A stretch of DNA of 64,000 bases from Romanomermis culicivorax (GCA_963922205.1 CAWUHX010000036.1:1426001-1490000), one strand, 5' to 3'; counted from the first letter of the stretch, positions 11,988-23,689 are shown. Notes: generated by a model not told the origin, from the sequence alone. Numbers and translations are program-made.

Positions 11988-12240
11988 ATTTATGTGTTTG
12001 ACGTCATCCAATAGAAAACATATAACGTTTTTGCATTAGAATTTTCTCGATAACTGTGTGTAAAAATTCGATGAAAATATAGCAATCGAAAGCTCTCGTG
12101 ATGCTCTACAATCGTGTCAGAACAGATTTTGATGAAATTTCGTTTGGAAAAAGTGTCTCCCTCATCAAACTTCAAACAGGGTACTAGCTGTTGGGCCCCG
12201 CGCCGGAGCGATGATTACTGTAGTTCAACATGTTTTTTTT
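11988..12240 (+). repeat. Dispersed repeat shared with 28120-28370
   Basis: About 250 bp are alike in both places, with GTTTGACGTCATCC, the exact shared string CAATCGAAAGCTCTCGTGAT, and GTGTCTCCCTCATCAAA. At the second site it abuts the 5'-truncated Gypsy fragment. It is non-coding. Confidence 0.7.
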
Positions 12241-12452
12241 CGGCCGGCCGCACTGTTTTTCCACAAGAATCGTGCTTTTTATCGAAGAAAAATTCGAAAA
12301 AAGGAAAAAAATTTTGGGCTGTTTCTCTATTAGGGGAACAAAATTTTATGGATCAAATACATATGCATTTCAGAAGGTCCTAATCTCAAAATTTGTATAG
12401 GATCCCCATTTAACTTTAATTATCAATATTATTTATTACCTAGCTCCGGCCT

Positions 12453-13321
12453 CTCCTCAGCAGGGTTTTTTTGCACAGGTCAGGTTGCAATGTGCAACTT
12501 GGGGAAAAATTTTGGTTGCACAGATAAGTTTTTAGTTGCCCATTCCAAAATCGATAAATTTGCTTAAATTTATCAGAAAAACCATCGCAAATTAATATTT
12601 CATTCGATCCGCGTCGGTCGGTTTTAGGCATTGAAAACCCAGTTTTCTGAATGGGGAAATGAAAAGATTAATAAGACAACACTAGAGTAATTTGTTGGGC
12701 GCATAGCGCCGAAAGTTTTTTCTGAATTCCAATATTCTAGAACGCTGGAAAATGAATTTTTCCACTTTTTATTTTCCAGACAGAAGGTTTGATTTTTCAG
12801 TGAATTCAATAAATTTTCAGTCAGACAAACTAAAATTCAAAAACTAGGCAAGCAACTAAGAATTTGGATCTTTCAACCAGCAAGAATTTCTAGCATTGTC
12901 TTACTCACAAAATGTTTAAATCACATGAAAATCAAAATTTGTTTGAAGATCGCACAAAATTTAGGGAAAATGACCGAAAAATGTTAGTTTTCAATCAAGT
13001 TCGTCAAAAAACAATTACGGGATCAAACATTTTGGATAATTAGAACCTATAAGCACTAACTAGAATGACATTTTCTAACCGCGCACTAGAATAATACAAA
13101 AAATTACAAATAAATTGAAACCCGGCGCGAAGCGCCCGAAAATTTTCACTTTTTTCCGTTGTAAAACGTTTAAAAATGCATCTCCGGACGGAAAACCCTA
13201 TAACCTAATCAAAAGAGCAGTCAGGCCTCAAGTTGCACTGTGCAACCTGGCAGAAAAAATTTGGTTGCACAGCCCGAAGTTTGGTTGCTGAATGCTGTGT
13301 GCAAAAAAAATCCTGCTCCTC
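12453..13321. mobile_element. Non-autonomous hAT element with 8-bp target duplication
   Basis: The element is 12461-13313 (853 bp). Its ends are inverted: CAGGGTTTTTTTGCACAG on the left and CTGTGTGCAAAAAAAATCCTG on the right. The octamer CTCCTCAG stands directly outside each end (12453-12460 and 13314-13321). Inside each end is a second inverted motif, GTTGCACTGTGCAAC-like. The paralogous repeat at 28730-28760 runs straight through the insertion site, which supports the boundaries. No transposase remains; a hairpin core CCCGGCGCGAAGCGCCCG lies at 13121-13138. Confidence 0.85.
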
Positions 13322-14530
13322 AGACCCGGCTTTTAGTTTTTTAGCATTTAACCCTTAATAGTTTTAATCAATTTAAACTTATTATCTCGTGTTTTTATTG
13401 GTGATCTTCAATATTTGGTCTTGATGAAGATGAAGATTCACATTTTTTCCTCGACACATTTTTTAAGAATGATCAACACATCAACTCTAAACTTTTCGAA
13501 CCGATTATTCCTCTCTTAGTTTAAAATGAATTCAAAAGCTTCATGGAAGTAGTTTTTGAAAATTTTGTACTCTTACATCTTTTCGGCTAAATTCACGAAA
13601 GTTCAAGAATAAATTATACTGGTGTTGAAATTTTCGAATAAATTCTAAAAATTACGACTTTTAAACAGAAAATTCGAATCCTTCGAAAAATTGACTTTCA
13701 AGCACTGCAGAATGTCAAAATCCTAAAAAAATTTCCAACGCTCAGCGCCGAAAAGATCAACATTTTTTTTAGGCTCTCGCTTGTCATCATAGAGGACTTA
13801 ACTGTCGATTTTTCATGTATAATTCAAAGTCATTTTGCTCTTGGATAGTTTTATGGAAAAATTGTACCACAATGCTTGTAAATTAAACTTCAAACTCGGA
13901 AATTTCAATTACTCAATTTTAATGAATTAACAGCTTAATTAATACCGCAAAGTTTGAAAAGGCTCAAAAACACATGACTTGAGTAATGAGTGACCTATTT
14001 ATGCATTTGGAGATATGCATTTATGTACATTTTTTGTTTCTTTGTTAAACTGCTTTTTAATTGAAAATGTGTAAGATCTGTGCGAGTTCTTGGTGGTGTC
14101 ATATGAATCAAATCAAACAAAGTCTTCTAAAATTCCCATCACCGTCTTTTTGCTAAATCAGTGTTTCAATGAGAACAACTTCAAGTGTGAAAAATGTTGT
14201 TGCGCTCTTTTGCTAAATCGCGAGAAAATGTTGTAAGTTAGATCTTACAAAGATGCAACTTGGTGCATTTCAGAAGGCCAAAAGTCCCTCGCTTTTCACT
14301 GTTTCTAATTGTTATAATAATCGCTCTTTTTGCTATAAACCAGCTGAGGCGCGGCTGGTAGCACATTCATTCCGCTCACTACTTAACATTTCAGTTGTCA
14401 CCATCTAGAATTTTAAAGAATCCTTCTGTGGTCCTTCATAATTTTTAAATTTTGTGGACATAAACTCTGCATTTGGAAAATGATCATTGTCATATGGCAC
14501 AGTGAGTGAATTTTTGCCGGTTGGAAGCAT
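13322..14530 (-). repeat. R1-family arm and adjacent repeat
   Basis: 13330-13960 is a minus-strand R1 copy related to 28770-29460. 14025-14270 is related to 28440-28680, and 14270-14530 to 30480-30740 (shared landmark CCATCTAGAATTT and TAATTTTT...GTGGACATAAACTCT). The three blocks occur in a different order from the 28-31 kb locus, so these are mosaics, not a simple duplication. No coding content. Confidence 0.65.
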
Positions 14531-14756
14531 ACCTGTAATTAGGGTTATTTGGGGGACCCCCAACTTAGTTGAATCGTATACCCAAATGTCGGGACCCCCC
14601 AACTGGAGAAAACTCGGAAGAAGTTGCTTTTTTTTGTTTTTTTTGGGGAACATATTTGAAATTTCCGACTTTTTTGGGAATTTTGGAACCACCATCTCAA
14701 AATTTTGGGTTTATCCCCCCCTCACTACAGGTATTCCCAGCTCTCGATTACAGGTA
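14530..14756. mobile_element. CCTGTAA-type MITE, copy 1
   Basis: The element is 14532-14754, flanked by TA on both sides. It starts CCTGTAATTAGGG and ends TTACAGG. Internal GGGGGACCCCC and long T and G/C tracts are typical of this family, which recurs at least five more times in the window. TA duplication and short inverted ends suggest mobilisation by a Tc1/mariner-like transposase (inference). Confidence 0.75.
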
Positions 14757-15345
14757 TGTTGAAGAATACGAAAAATTGATTGCTTCTCTGATTTTCCAAT
14801 TTTTAGTCCTATGCTTTAGATATAATTTTTGCATTTTGCATGAATATGGAAAATATTTGAATTGTCAGAAAAATTAAGCCATCCAGAAAATAAATGTTAA
14901 AAGGATTCATTTTATTAGCATTCCGAAGTATTAAAATAAAGAAAATTGCACTCTACGCCAGAATCATTTTTATAATTTTTACTATTTGGCCCGAATTTAT
15001 GAAACAGCATTGACTTAAGTTGATTTTCTAGCTGGTTAACTGACTAAAAATATCAGCTCATTTCTCAAGTCTTAATATCATTCTAGGCTGAAAAATTAAA
15101 ACTCAAATCATGGAATATGTGTTGAAAAGATTCATTTTCCTGGGTTCCAGAGAATTATCTGGGATAATTTTTTGTTGGGTCCCGTTCAATCGATAATTCT
15201 TTACCCCATCCGAAATGATTACAGAAATGTCAGTAGTATAATTTCTAGACTATCAGTACTATAAGTTCTAGTTCTAGTTATCTGGGCTTTTTTCTGCTTC
15301 ATCTTTTTGTTATTTTTTGCTATTGCCAATTTTCATATATTCTCA
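14757..15345 (+). repeat. Repeat paralogous to 30963-31500
   Basis: The two loci align over several hundred bases, sharing AACTGACT.AAAATATCAGCTCATTTCTCAAGTCTTA and GATTCATTTTCC contexts. Each contains a CCTGTAA MITE or its remnant at the left edge, which implies that the MITE was present before the repeat was duplicated. No ORF of significance. Confidence 0.7.
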
Positions 15346-15540
15346 TACCTGTAATTGGGGGGTGGGGGGCACCCCAACTTGGCCGACCCTGTACCCACCC
15401 CCCCAGACTTGAAAAAGTGAGGAAAAAATCGCAAAAAAGGACCTTTTTTGGCCTTTTTTGAGAAAAATTTTGACTTTTTCCGACCCCCCTCAAATTTCGG
15501 GTTTAACCCGCCACTCAACTGGTCGAACCTCTTACAGGTA
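15346..15540. mobile_element. CCTGTAA-type MITE, copy 2
   Basis: The element is 15348-15538 with TA at both sides. It begins CCTGTAATTGGGG and ends CTTACAGG, and contains ACCCCAACTTGGCCGACCCT, the family consensus block, plus runs of C and G. It sits inside the repeat at 14757-15345 and its continuation near 31480, where the paralogue lacks it. Confidence 0.8.
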
Positions 15541-17290
15541 TGTATATTCGCATCATAGTCTGACATGACTTGAAAATTTTGACTTTTTAATTTGTTGTAA
15601 ATTACTGACAGTAACAGCATAAAAATGTATAAACAAGCTCTGAAAAGCATAAATCGAGCATACATAGATATTTTTAAGCAAAAAAATACTTGGAAAAAAT
15701 GGCTGAAAGAAAGAAAAAAATGGCTGAAAGAAAGAAAAAAATGGGTGGAAAAACTATATATTTGAAAAAAGCTATATATTTGAAAAACCTCTGTGACTTC
15801 GTCTAAGAAATCCAGGTTCAAAAATCCAGGTTTCATAGTTTTGAAAATCCGTTTTTTCGACCACCATGCAGAGTGCCTGCATGTTTCAATTGAAAGGAAC
15901 TTTATTTACCAGCTTAAAAATCTTCTTCCTGGAATCGACTTTGCCGAAATGAATGATTTTCAACCAGAAATTCGTATGCGTAATTATTTTAGAGATATGA
16001 AAACTACTCTTTACTCTTAAACTGTTGTTAAAGAAATGAATAGTTTTCATCAATTAAAGTCCGAGATTTGCATATTCATGGGAATTTGATTTCGTTTCGA
16101 TGTCAAAAACTTCATGTGTAGCCAAACTCGGTGTGTTAAAATTCAGGAAGCATTTTATTCTGAAGTTTGGATCCACTCTTACCAAGTGAAAATTGAGGCA
16201 ATCGCAAGTTTTACACTAAAGTTGCCAAACATTCTTGAGGTCTAAAAGATCTGTTTCGGAAGTTTTAGATAATTGCAGAATCTGGCACCTAATGTGTTTA
16301 TCCTCATGTATTTTTTTGTGCGTAATATACTCATGTTCTTGTAACTTGTGTATTTTTTATTGTGGTTTCTATGGCTTATTTATTCTATTACTTTTTGCTA
16401 TATGGTGGTTTCCACAGCTTAATTTTCGGCGGTGACGGCAATGGCAAATGAGGTCACATACGCTTACTGGCTGATTTTCATTTAAATATGTGTGGAAAAT
16501 TATCAGCTAGTTTGCGTTTGTAGCCTCTTAAGCCCCGTTTATAAATTTTTGGACATCGTCATAAAGAATGTAGATTGATTAATATCTTATTCATTATTTG
16601 ATCGATGACTTGAATGAGTAAGTTATGGTAAGTCATGTTACTGATTGAATCAGGACATTTCCTAGATTATAGTCCGTTTATTCTGAAATCATACAGGCGA
16701 ATAGAGATGCTGCAATGTCTCCTATCCAAATTCCTGAGTTCTAATAATCAGATCTGAGAAATTTTCGGTCGTTAATCGTGATTGAACTTCGTGCGATGCT
16801 GGCCAATTGCCGAAGATCTTGCAGATTGATAAAATTCAAATTTTTGATTGGTCTGCTGTTTTCAGCTCAGAGTTGATATCAGTAGAAGCAGAGTTCTTTT
16901 TTTAGCAGGAGTCCCATTAGCACAACTGCTAACTTTCCTTAATTTGTATTACTTTTTCTTAGCACAACCATACCTGGACAAACCCTGTCGTTTCATCTGA
17001 TACCACTCAGATCAAAAAGTTGGTTAGTTCTCGAATCGTTCTGGTGGTTGGAATGCCAAACAGGGTTGGGAACCAGATGCATATAGAAAATTTACAGAAT
17101 GCTATCAAAGTTAATTTTCAAGTTCATTTCTAAGTCTACTCACTTTTTAAGACATAACAGCATAACCCAGGAAATAAACCTGTAGAGTCAGAAGAAGAAA
17201 AATTATGCCTAGGAAATATGGAAAAGTCTTAGAAGTTGAAAAAGTGCATTTCAGGTTCGAAGGTCGAAATTTCCAAATTTACGATGCATC
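15541..17290. other. No supported feature
   Basis: AT-rich DNA with small ORFs (for example 15793-16020) lacking motifs, conserved codon bias or splice context. A tandem duplication of a ~22-bp AAATGGCTGAAAGAAAG unit lies at 15698-15740. Nothing else is recognised. Confidence 0.4.
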
Positions 17291-17299
17291 ACAGCAATT

Positions 17300-17700
17300 A
17301 ATTCGTGTATTGTTTAGTTGACTCCCTGATCGATTGATTGATTTCCTGATTTCCAATTACATGATTGATTCTCTAGTTGGATTGGATCATTGGTGGATTT
17401 CCTAATCTGTTAGTTGATTTCATGATTGGTGAGTTGATACCATGATTGGTTTCCTGATTGGCTGTTCGATTCTCTGTTTGAATAACTGGTTAGTTGATTC
17501 TTTGATTGATTGATTGATTGATTCCCATCCCCGATTAGCTTTGACTGGTTGATTCCCTGATTGTTTGGTTGATTTACTGGTTTGTGCAATGATTCCCTGG
17601 TTGGATTAGATGGTTGATTGATTTTCAGGTTGGTTAGTTCATTGATTTCATGATTTTTTGGTTGATTTCCTGATTGGTTGATTCCATTAGTTGTGGGTTG
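17300..17700. repeat. TTGATT-rich degenerate minisatellite
   Basis: The plus strand is built from variants of GATTCCCTGATTGGTTGATT, with a pure (TTGA)n stretch around 17503-17520. The repeat phase of the longest minus-strand reading frame gives Asn/Gln/Ile-rich peptide repeats. Confidence 0.75.
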
Positions 17701-17814
17701 ATCTCTCGTCTGGCTGGTGTGTTTCTTTGTGGATTGTTTTGTGGAATCCAAGAATAGAATCGATATAACGAGGAGGATGGAACTACTTTTCGAGTCAACG
17801 AAATTTCTTTGCAT
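17410..17814 (-). CDS. Asn/Gln-rich repeat ORF with hydrophobic N-terminus, hypothetical
   Basis: This 134-codon minus-strand ORF begins outside the minisatellite. Its first 24 residues include SSSILLVISILFLDS, a possible signal or anchor sequence. The remainder is low complexity, with INQS, NQPxN and HEIN recurring, because it is read through the TTGATT minisatellite. I see no promoter, splice sites or homologous domain. It could be a chance open frame through a repeat that has no stops in this phase; a secreted low-complexity protein is possible but unproven. Confidence 0.2.
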   Translation of the reverse strand: MQRNFVDSKSSSILLVISILFLDSTKQSTKKHTSQTRDQPTTNGINQSGNQPKNHEINELTNLKINQPSNPTRESLHKPVNQPNNQGINQSKLIGDGNQSINQSKNQLTSYSNRESNSQSGNQSWYQLTNHEIN

Positions 17815-18434
17815 GGTGTCAGAATTACCCCAAAGTTGTGAACAGTCGATGTCGTTTCTAAACTTATAAATGTTATTCCACAGTTAGAAATGGAAAAAAT
17901 TAAGACCTCCTTATGTTACTGGAAGAAGAAAAACATTTCGTCAGTTGTCAACACTTTCTGAGACTCCTGAAGAAAATATATTTTATCCAATCTATATCTA
18001 CCTGGGGTCAGTTGCACCAATGTTCAGTAGTTAAGTGGTTCAGTAGTTCAGTGGACCAGTATTTTTTGGTTGCACCGACGATGAATAGAATGGTCGATTT
18101 TCTGGGAAGTCAGTAGTTGTTTTTAGTAGTAGTTCAGTAGTTCGGTAGCAATCGATATGGGAATTTGATGTGCATTTAAAATTTTTCACAGAATCTTTTG
18201 CTTTTACTTTTTTCTTTCTTTAACTTTGGAACTGGACATTGTTTGCAAAACTTTTTGACTTTAGACTATTGATAATTTTTTTCGTTTTCTCAAATTTTTG
18301 TCTATTTTTTGTTATTACTCCTATTTCCTGGTAGTTTGTACATAGGAAGTAAATTAGCAATTTTCTTACTGCACCATTGCTACAGAAAAATAAGTGTGAG
18401 ATCACATAAAATGGTTCAGAATGATTTTATTTCA

Positions 18435-18547
18435 TCAAGTTTCTTCTTCATCCCTGGCTTCCCTGTCTTCTGTATCATCCGCTTTTAACCATTCTGGGTC
18501 ATCATCAGGCGTAGTGCCCTCATCGGGCTCATTTTGAGAATCAAATT
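18435..18547 (-). CDS. Possible terminal exon with acidic C-terminus
   Basis: The minus strand shows TTTTGCAG, a plausible splice acceptor, then an open frame of 37 codons rich in Asp and Glu (…EPDEGTTPDDDPEWLKADD…), a TGA stop, and AATAAA four bases later. A candidate upstream exon is at about 19160-19020 on the same strand, reading WSCSEDEGNDNLEIPP. Together they could be the end of a small gene carried by this transposon, or of a host gene captured by it. I recognise no domain. Confidence is low because no donor site or start has been fixed. Confidence 0.3.
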
Positions 18548-18698
18548 CTGCAAAATGCAACATGCCATAACAATATTTGCAGCAGATAAGGGATCAAAAC
18601 TTCTGTAATGGGACCAGTTTTATGTAAGTTCTGAGATTTCTGAAAAAAATTCAGCTCTGGGACTTCAGTGACGCCAATGGATTTTTTAAAGCTACTGA

Positions 18699-18890
18699 AG
18701 TTCAGCCAAGTGCGGATTTAGGGGGAGGCAAGGGGGCGGCCGCCCCCCCCCCCGAAACTTTTGAAATACGATTTTTTTCTGTATACCTATAGGCAAATTT
18801 GAAAAATTTTTGAATTTTTTTGGTAAAATACTTAATTTTGAGCATCGCCCACCCCCTGAAAAAATTTCTGGATCCACCACTGAGTTCAGC
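18699..18890. mobile_element. hAT MITE nested in the TTCAGTAG element
   Basis: The element is 18707-18882 (176 bp). AGTTCAGC stands on both sides (18699-18706 and 18883-18890), an 8-bp duplication. The right end on the minus strand reads CAGTGGTGGATCCAGAAATT; the left end CAAGTGCGGATTTAGGGG is its diverged counterpart. GGGGGCGGCCGCCCCC occupies the left interior. CAGTGGCGGATCCAG-type ends are widespread in animal genomes. It must be younger than the element it sits in. Confidence 0.85.
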
Positions 18891-19679
18891 TCCAATGAAA
18901 AGGTCAAAATAATGGTCAATTAACAATTCTGTATTTTTTCAACTTTTCTCGAAATCATCAACCTACGCAACGGTACCAAAAAATCAAGCAGCCAAAAGTA
19001 ATGATTCTTAAGGACTGGGGGAACATTTGGATCTGTGTCATAGCTTAGTTCAAATCTAGACACGAGATCATCCAAATCAAAATTAATATGTGGTCCGATA
19101 AGTCGTTTTTAGGAGGAATTTCCAGATTATCATTACCTTCGTCCTCACTACAACTCCACAACATTATTAACTCGAAAGGAATTATTCAAATTTACAAAAA
19201 TGACTCTAATTACTGTTCATCAAAAATCTTTTTCGACTAACTGTAAAACCTAATGTTAACGATTACTGAACTATGGAACATCTAGATTTTTGATGCAACC
19301 GGAGCTTTCCTAGTAGTCGTTTTCGACTATTAGAAAGGCTTATTGCACTACTGAACTTCTAATAGAATAGTTCAGTAGAAAACGTGTTGGTGCATCCGAA
19401 TTTTTCGACTACTGAACTTCAGTAGTCTTTCAGTAGTTCAGTAGTCGTTGGTGCAACTGGCCCCTGGTCAGATTTGTCTTGCATTGGGCAGAAAAGTTAT
19501 TCATCATGGTCAATGGGGAGCTCGATAATTTCAAGAAAACTATTAAACCCATATCAAATCAGGCAAGAAGCAAAACTTAACTACATTGTTTTATATCTGG
19601 CGTTATTCAAGAAACAGTTCTTGATTGTCTTAAAGTCATAATAAAAGACCCCTACAGTTTTTTTTCACCGGCTCTATGT

Positions 19680-20230
19680 CCTACATCAATTAGGTGCATT
19701 TTTTTCCATGTTTGTTTATTTTTAGTATCCATTTTTCTGTCGTCTCTTACTGCTCATTTTTTCGCATCCTTTATTCTGTCCTCTCTTCTGGGCATTCTCA
19801 TGTTAACTTTATGGATGATTTTTTCACCGCACGCTTTTTCACTGCCCACGCAAAAACACATTTTTTGGGCAGTGGAAAAAATTTTGCCTAATGCACCCGT
19901 CTACTATGTTATTTTCAAGACAGGCCCTTCACTACACGTTTATTGATTATTTCGTACCTGCCATTTAGTGCATCACTTCTACATGCGTTTTTGGGGCCGC
20001 TGCATTTTCATTTTAAGTTTATGGACTTTTTCATCAGCTCATTTTTCTCTGCCTGCTGCCATTCACTTTTATTTTCAAGATGGGCCTTATCTTTTCCAAT
20101 GTTTGAAATTTTTCTGACTATTCCCATTTCCCTGTCTATATGCTGCTTATTTTATTTTCCCATAGGTTTATCATCTTGCACTATCGATTTTTTCGCTGGT
20201 TTTATTGTTTTTATCCAGTGGTTTTAGTTT
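19680..20230. repeat. T-rich degenerate direct repeats
   Basis: The stretch 19787-19850 (TGGGCATTCTCATGTTAACT, then TTTATGGATGATTTTTTCA) resembles 19995-20060 (TGCATTTTCATTTTAAGTTT, then ATGGACTTTTTCATC), about 208 bp apart. Long open frames such as 19943-20227 arise from this T-rich composition and give hydrophobic Phe/Ser-rich peptides; I do not call them genes. Confidence 0.5.
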
Positions 20231-20559
20231 TCAGATGATTCATTTCCCGTGTTGGGCCTTTTTTCTCCATTGTTTTTCTGCTTGTTCAACATATTTCCGT
20301 CTTGAATTCTTCTTAAGGATCAACACGAATGTCAGCGAACAGAATCAGAACAGACAAAAATGTACATTGTATATATTAATTTTTTTGTAAAAAACTATTG
20401 TATCAAATAGGTCTCATATTTGACCAGATGAATAATCATGTTGAGATCAAAAATTATCTAAGACTAATCGATTTGTGACAGCATTGCACAAAACAATTGA
20501 AATTAAACCTCATGTTTTGAGCTGAAAGTAGCAACTATAGTTCAGAATTGTAGATGTTA

Positions 20560-20650
20560 TCAAGGAGACCCTTAACTGTTACCATTGAGATCAAGATGTT
20601 GACCCTTAACTTCTGCCATTAAGATGTTGACCTTTAACTCTTGCCATATC
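20560..20650. repeat. Short tandem repeat, ~28-bp unit, about 3 copies
   Basis: Successive units contain GACCCTTAACTGTTACCATT, TGACCCTTAACTTCTGCCAT and TGACCTTTAACTCTTGCCAT, linked by AAGATGT. Non-coding. Confidence 0.7.
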
Positions 20651-20689
20651 TAGCTTTGTTTTGAACTTTCAGCACAATGAGCTCGGATT

Positions 20690-21630
20690 TAATAACTGAG
20701 TGATAAACTAGTCACCGATTAATGAAAACTTATTTTCGTCTCATGCAACATGATTCGAAAAATTTTACAATGAAAATAAGCAAAAATAAAAAAAATGAAA
20801 TGACATGCTAATTAACAACTAATTAACTAAAGAGTAGAAATATATATTTACATAATTTTAGAATTCCTGACAAAATTCAATCGTGAGTCTATTCAAAATT
20901 TGGACTAGGTATACAGCTTTAAGTTGTTTTATCAAAGCGAAAATAACCAAGAGCTCCAGCAGAGCGATCGAATTTGATAACTGCAACTGTGATGTAGAAA
21001 CCATATTCACTAGTCAAATGGCGCTCAGACTTACCAGAAAAGTGAAAAATGCATCTTTTCATTGACCCTTAAATAAGAACAACTTTAACATCTGCAACTT
21101 CCAAAATTTTTGAATCGACAAACTCACACATTATTTGCAGAATTTGGACCAACGAAGTATCATTTATTAACGATGCTAACTGTGATAATGAAATATATTT
21201 TTATGAGCACAGGTGCTAAGAACCTTGGTTCTAATAAATGACTGATTAACTAGTCATCGATCAATACAAAATTATTTTTGTCTATTGCAACATGATTCCG
21301 AAAATTCTACAATGAAAATCACACTTACCTTTCATGCTATTTAGCTACTCAAAATTTAAAGATCAGAAATACATACCTATTTACGTTATTTTAGGTGAAG
21401 AATTTCAATTGCCAGTGTATTCAAAATTTCGACTAATTATAGGGCTCTAAGTTATTTTATTAAAGTGAAAATGACCAAGAGCCCCAGCAGAGTCGGCGAA
21501 CTTGCCAACTGCAACCATGATCCATAACAAATGACGCTTAGATTTATCAAAACACAGAAAAATGCATCTTCTCATTGATCTTAAAATAAGAACAACTTTA
21601 ACATTGGCAACTTTTCAGTCCCAAATTTCC
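20690..21630. repeat. Tandem duplication, two ~410-bp copies 535 bp apart
   Basis: 20690-21110 and 21225-21630 align throughout. Shared landmarks in order are GCAACATGATTC, a block with TCTATTCAAAATTT / TGTATTCAAAATTT, AACCAAGAGC / GACCAAGAGC followed by CCAGCAGAG, AAAATGCATCTT, and AATAAGAACAACTTTAACAT. The copies have diverged by substitutions and small indels, so the duplication is old. No ORF is preserved in both. Confidence 0.8.
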
Positions 21631-21639
21631 GTTCATCAC

Positions 21640-23335
21640 CTAGAATTCTCGAAAAGTTTTTATTAAGGACATACTGAAGTGAAAACAAGAATAGTTGAGA
21701 ACCGCAGATCTTCTTTCAAAATATGGAACAATTCAAGCGCTAGCCAAGTTTAGATATATATAATATATGAAAATCGTTTTCGGCAGAAAAAAATTACTCA
21801 TTCTTTGCTTCCACTGGCCTGTCCACTAATAAAAAAAAATTCACAAGACCGTTCTGCCAAATTTGAATCAGAAAGAACACCCACTTTTTGAAATATTATT
21901 TCATCATCTATTTCAAACCAAGAAGGACTTCTTTCCAGGAGAATCTTCTCAAAGTAAACTGGGGGCACACATTAAACATAATACACGAATGCGACATAAC
22001 ATGCATTTCACGTAAATTATAAAGCAACATAACTCGGAGCAGTCATATGGGTCTTGTTAACCAGAACACAAAAAATTGCTGAACCAAATGATCAACAGCA
22101 ACAAGATGTGTACATAGTAACATAGAACCCGGAAATAATCGCGGTGGATCTAATACAGCGTAAACAACAATAAAAAGCTCGACTGAACGCAATATTGTGC
22201 AAATTTGCATTGTCTATAAATCTGAATCTCTCAGAATTTAAGTTTTAATTCAAACTGTCTCATTAAATGACTAACAAAATATATACTAGCATAGCACATT
22301 ATTACATTTTTTGCGCAATTTTTTTTCCAGCTTCTCCGTACAATTTCACATTTAGTTCAACAGTGAGATTAAATGCTCAACTCAACAACCTTCCATTTTC
22401 AAGACGACTAATTCCGCAAAAATCAGTGGAAAATGAAATTTTTTCAACTTAAAATTGAATCTCGATAAATGCTCAAAATTGAGTCACAATAAATGCTACA
22501 AAATGCACATTGAACAAATCAAAGAACTTGATTATGCAGTGACTAATTTGACACGAAGTGCTTGCAAACTTTCAGGTTTCAACATTCTAAAATGCTAAGA
22601 AATTGAACTTTTGACCATTATTCAGAAAGGATGATTCAAATTTTAAAACTCATAAAAGTATACTTATTTTACTTGTATAATGATAGACATGTTTCTGAAT
22701 AGAAACTCGGAATCTTATGTCTGTCAAATAAGTGGTTGAGAAATTTATTTTCCAGAATTTTAAAGTCTCAGAATCTAAAAATTTTCCCAGCGTTAAAAAA
22801 GAACAGAAAAAATACAAGCAGGAACTGAATTTGCAAAAATACACTCAAAACTGTGGCATTTTAGTGTAAAAAAAATTCCAGGTAAAACGATTTGATAGAT
22901 TTTTTACATGTATACAAAAAAACACTAGTACCGACACTTGGCTCTGACTGAGTTGAAGGGTCTCTCTCAATTACAGCTATGTAAACATTATTTTATCGTC
23001 CGATTTTTGCTCAGATCACAGACAAAATAATCGTTGATGATCTAGAATTCGGTCAATTTAATGGATTATCAAATCTTTTTGCTGGAGAACATTTTTTCAT
23101 ATACATATTTCCCAAGCAGTTTCAGAATTGACGAATCTTTTCCCTACGAAATGCCTGAAGTTCGTAAGCTTCATGCTTTTGAATCGGAAAAAATTAACTA
23201 CAATAAACAAATTTCTAACAATTCATTTTGTTTCAATAATCAATTAAACAAAACATTCTTGATTAAGAAGTGGAAAGTATTTTTTACAACAAAAGAAATC
23301 GAGGTTCAAATGAAGGAAGAAAGTTCAGTAGATGT
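21640..23335. other. No supported feature
   Basis: AT-rich sequence with small unconserved ORFs only. I see no repeat with a clear partner elsewhere in the window, no transposase motif and no RNA gene. Confidence 0.4.
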
Positions 23336-23337
23336 CA

Positions 23338-23516
23338 TACCTGTACTTGGGGGGGGACCCCCCCCCCCAACTCGGCCAACCCTATACCCAAAATCATTCC
23401 CCCCCCCCCAGTTTGGAAAAAATTAAAAAAATTTTCAAAAAAGTGTATGTTTTTTGGGAAAAATTTCGACTTTTTCCTACTCCCCGCCCCCCAACTGGTC
23501 GGAGGTCTTACAGGTA
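23338..23516. mobile_element. CCTGTAA-type MITE, copy 3
   Basis: The element is 23340-23514 with flanking TA. It begins CCTGTACTTGGGG, contains CCCAACTCGGCCAACCCTAT, and ends CTTACAGG. G and C runs of 7-10 bases are present. It closely resembles copy 5 (25108-25333), which shares ACCCAAAATCATTCC and GTGTATGTTTTTT, so these two are recent relatives. Confidence 0.8.
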
Positions 23517-23689
23517 TGGTAGATGTGGAAGAGTACAGATGAGCCTTTGAGCTTTAAGTTAGAATTTTGAGAAGCACATAGTGAAATAATTTTTAAACAA
23601 GCAATCCAAAGGCATAAATGACTTTGAATTAGCTTAAGATACCTATCGACCAAATTGATTTTCTGAATCTTCAACATTTTGAAACAGTG

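Larger units (their letters stand above)
18004..19464 (-). mobile_element. DNA transposon with TTCAGTAG subterminal repeats
   Basis: The left end reads GGGGTCAGTTGCACCAA and the right end TTGGTGCAACTGGCCCC, an inverted pair. Next to both ends are many copies of TTCAGTAG or its complement (about six on the left within 150 bp, about six on the right within 190 bp). Such clustered short motifs at both ends usually serve as transposase-binding sites (established for several cut-and-paste families). The outer target duplication is short and uncertain (CTGG or less). The interior holds a possible spliced reading frame on the minus strand and a hAT MITE. A related inverted end, GTTGCACTA, appears at 56190-56560. 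Confidence 0.65.

Noticed and set aside
19694..20390. Phe/Ser-rich membrane proteins
   Set aside because: These frames follow from T-rich repetitive DNA; repeats shift phase and no start context, splice site or motif supports a gene.
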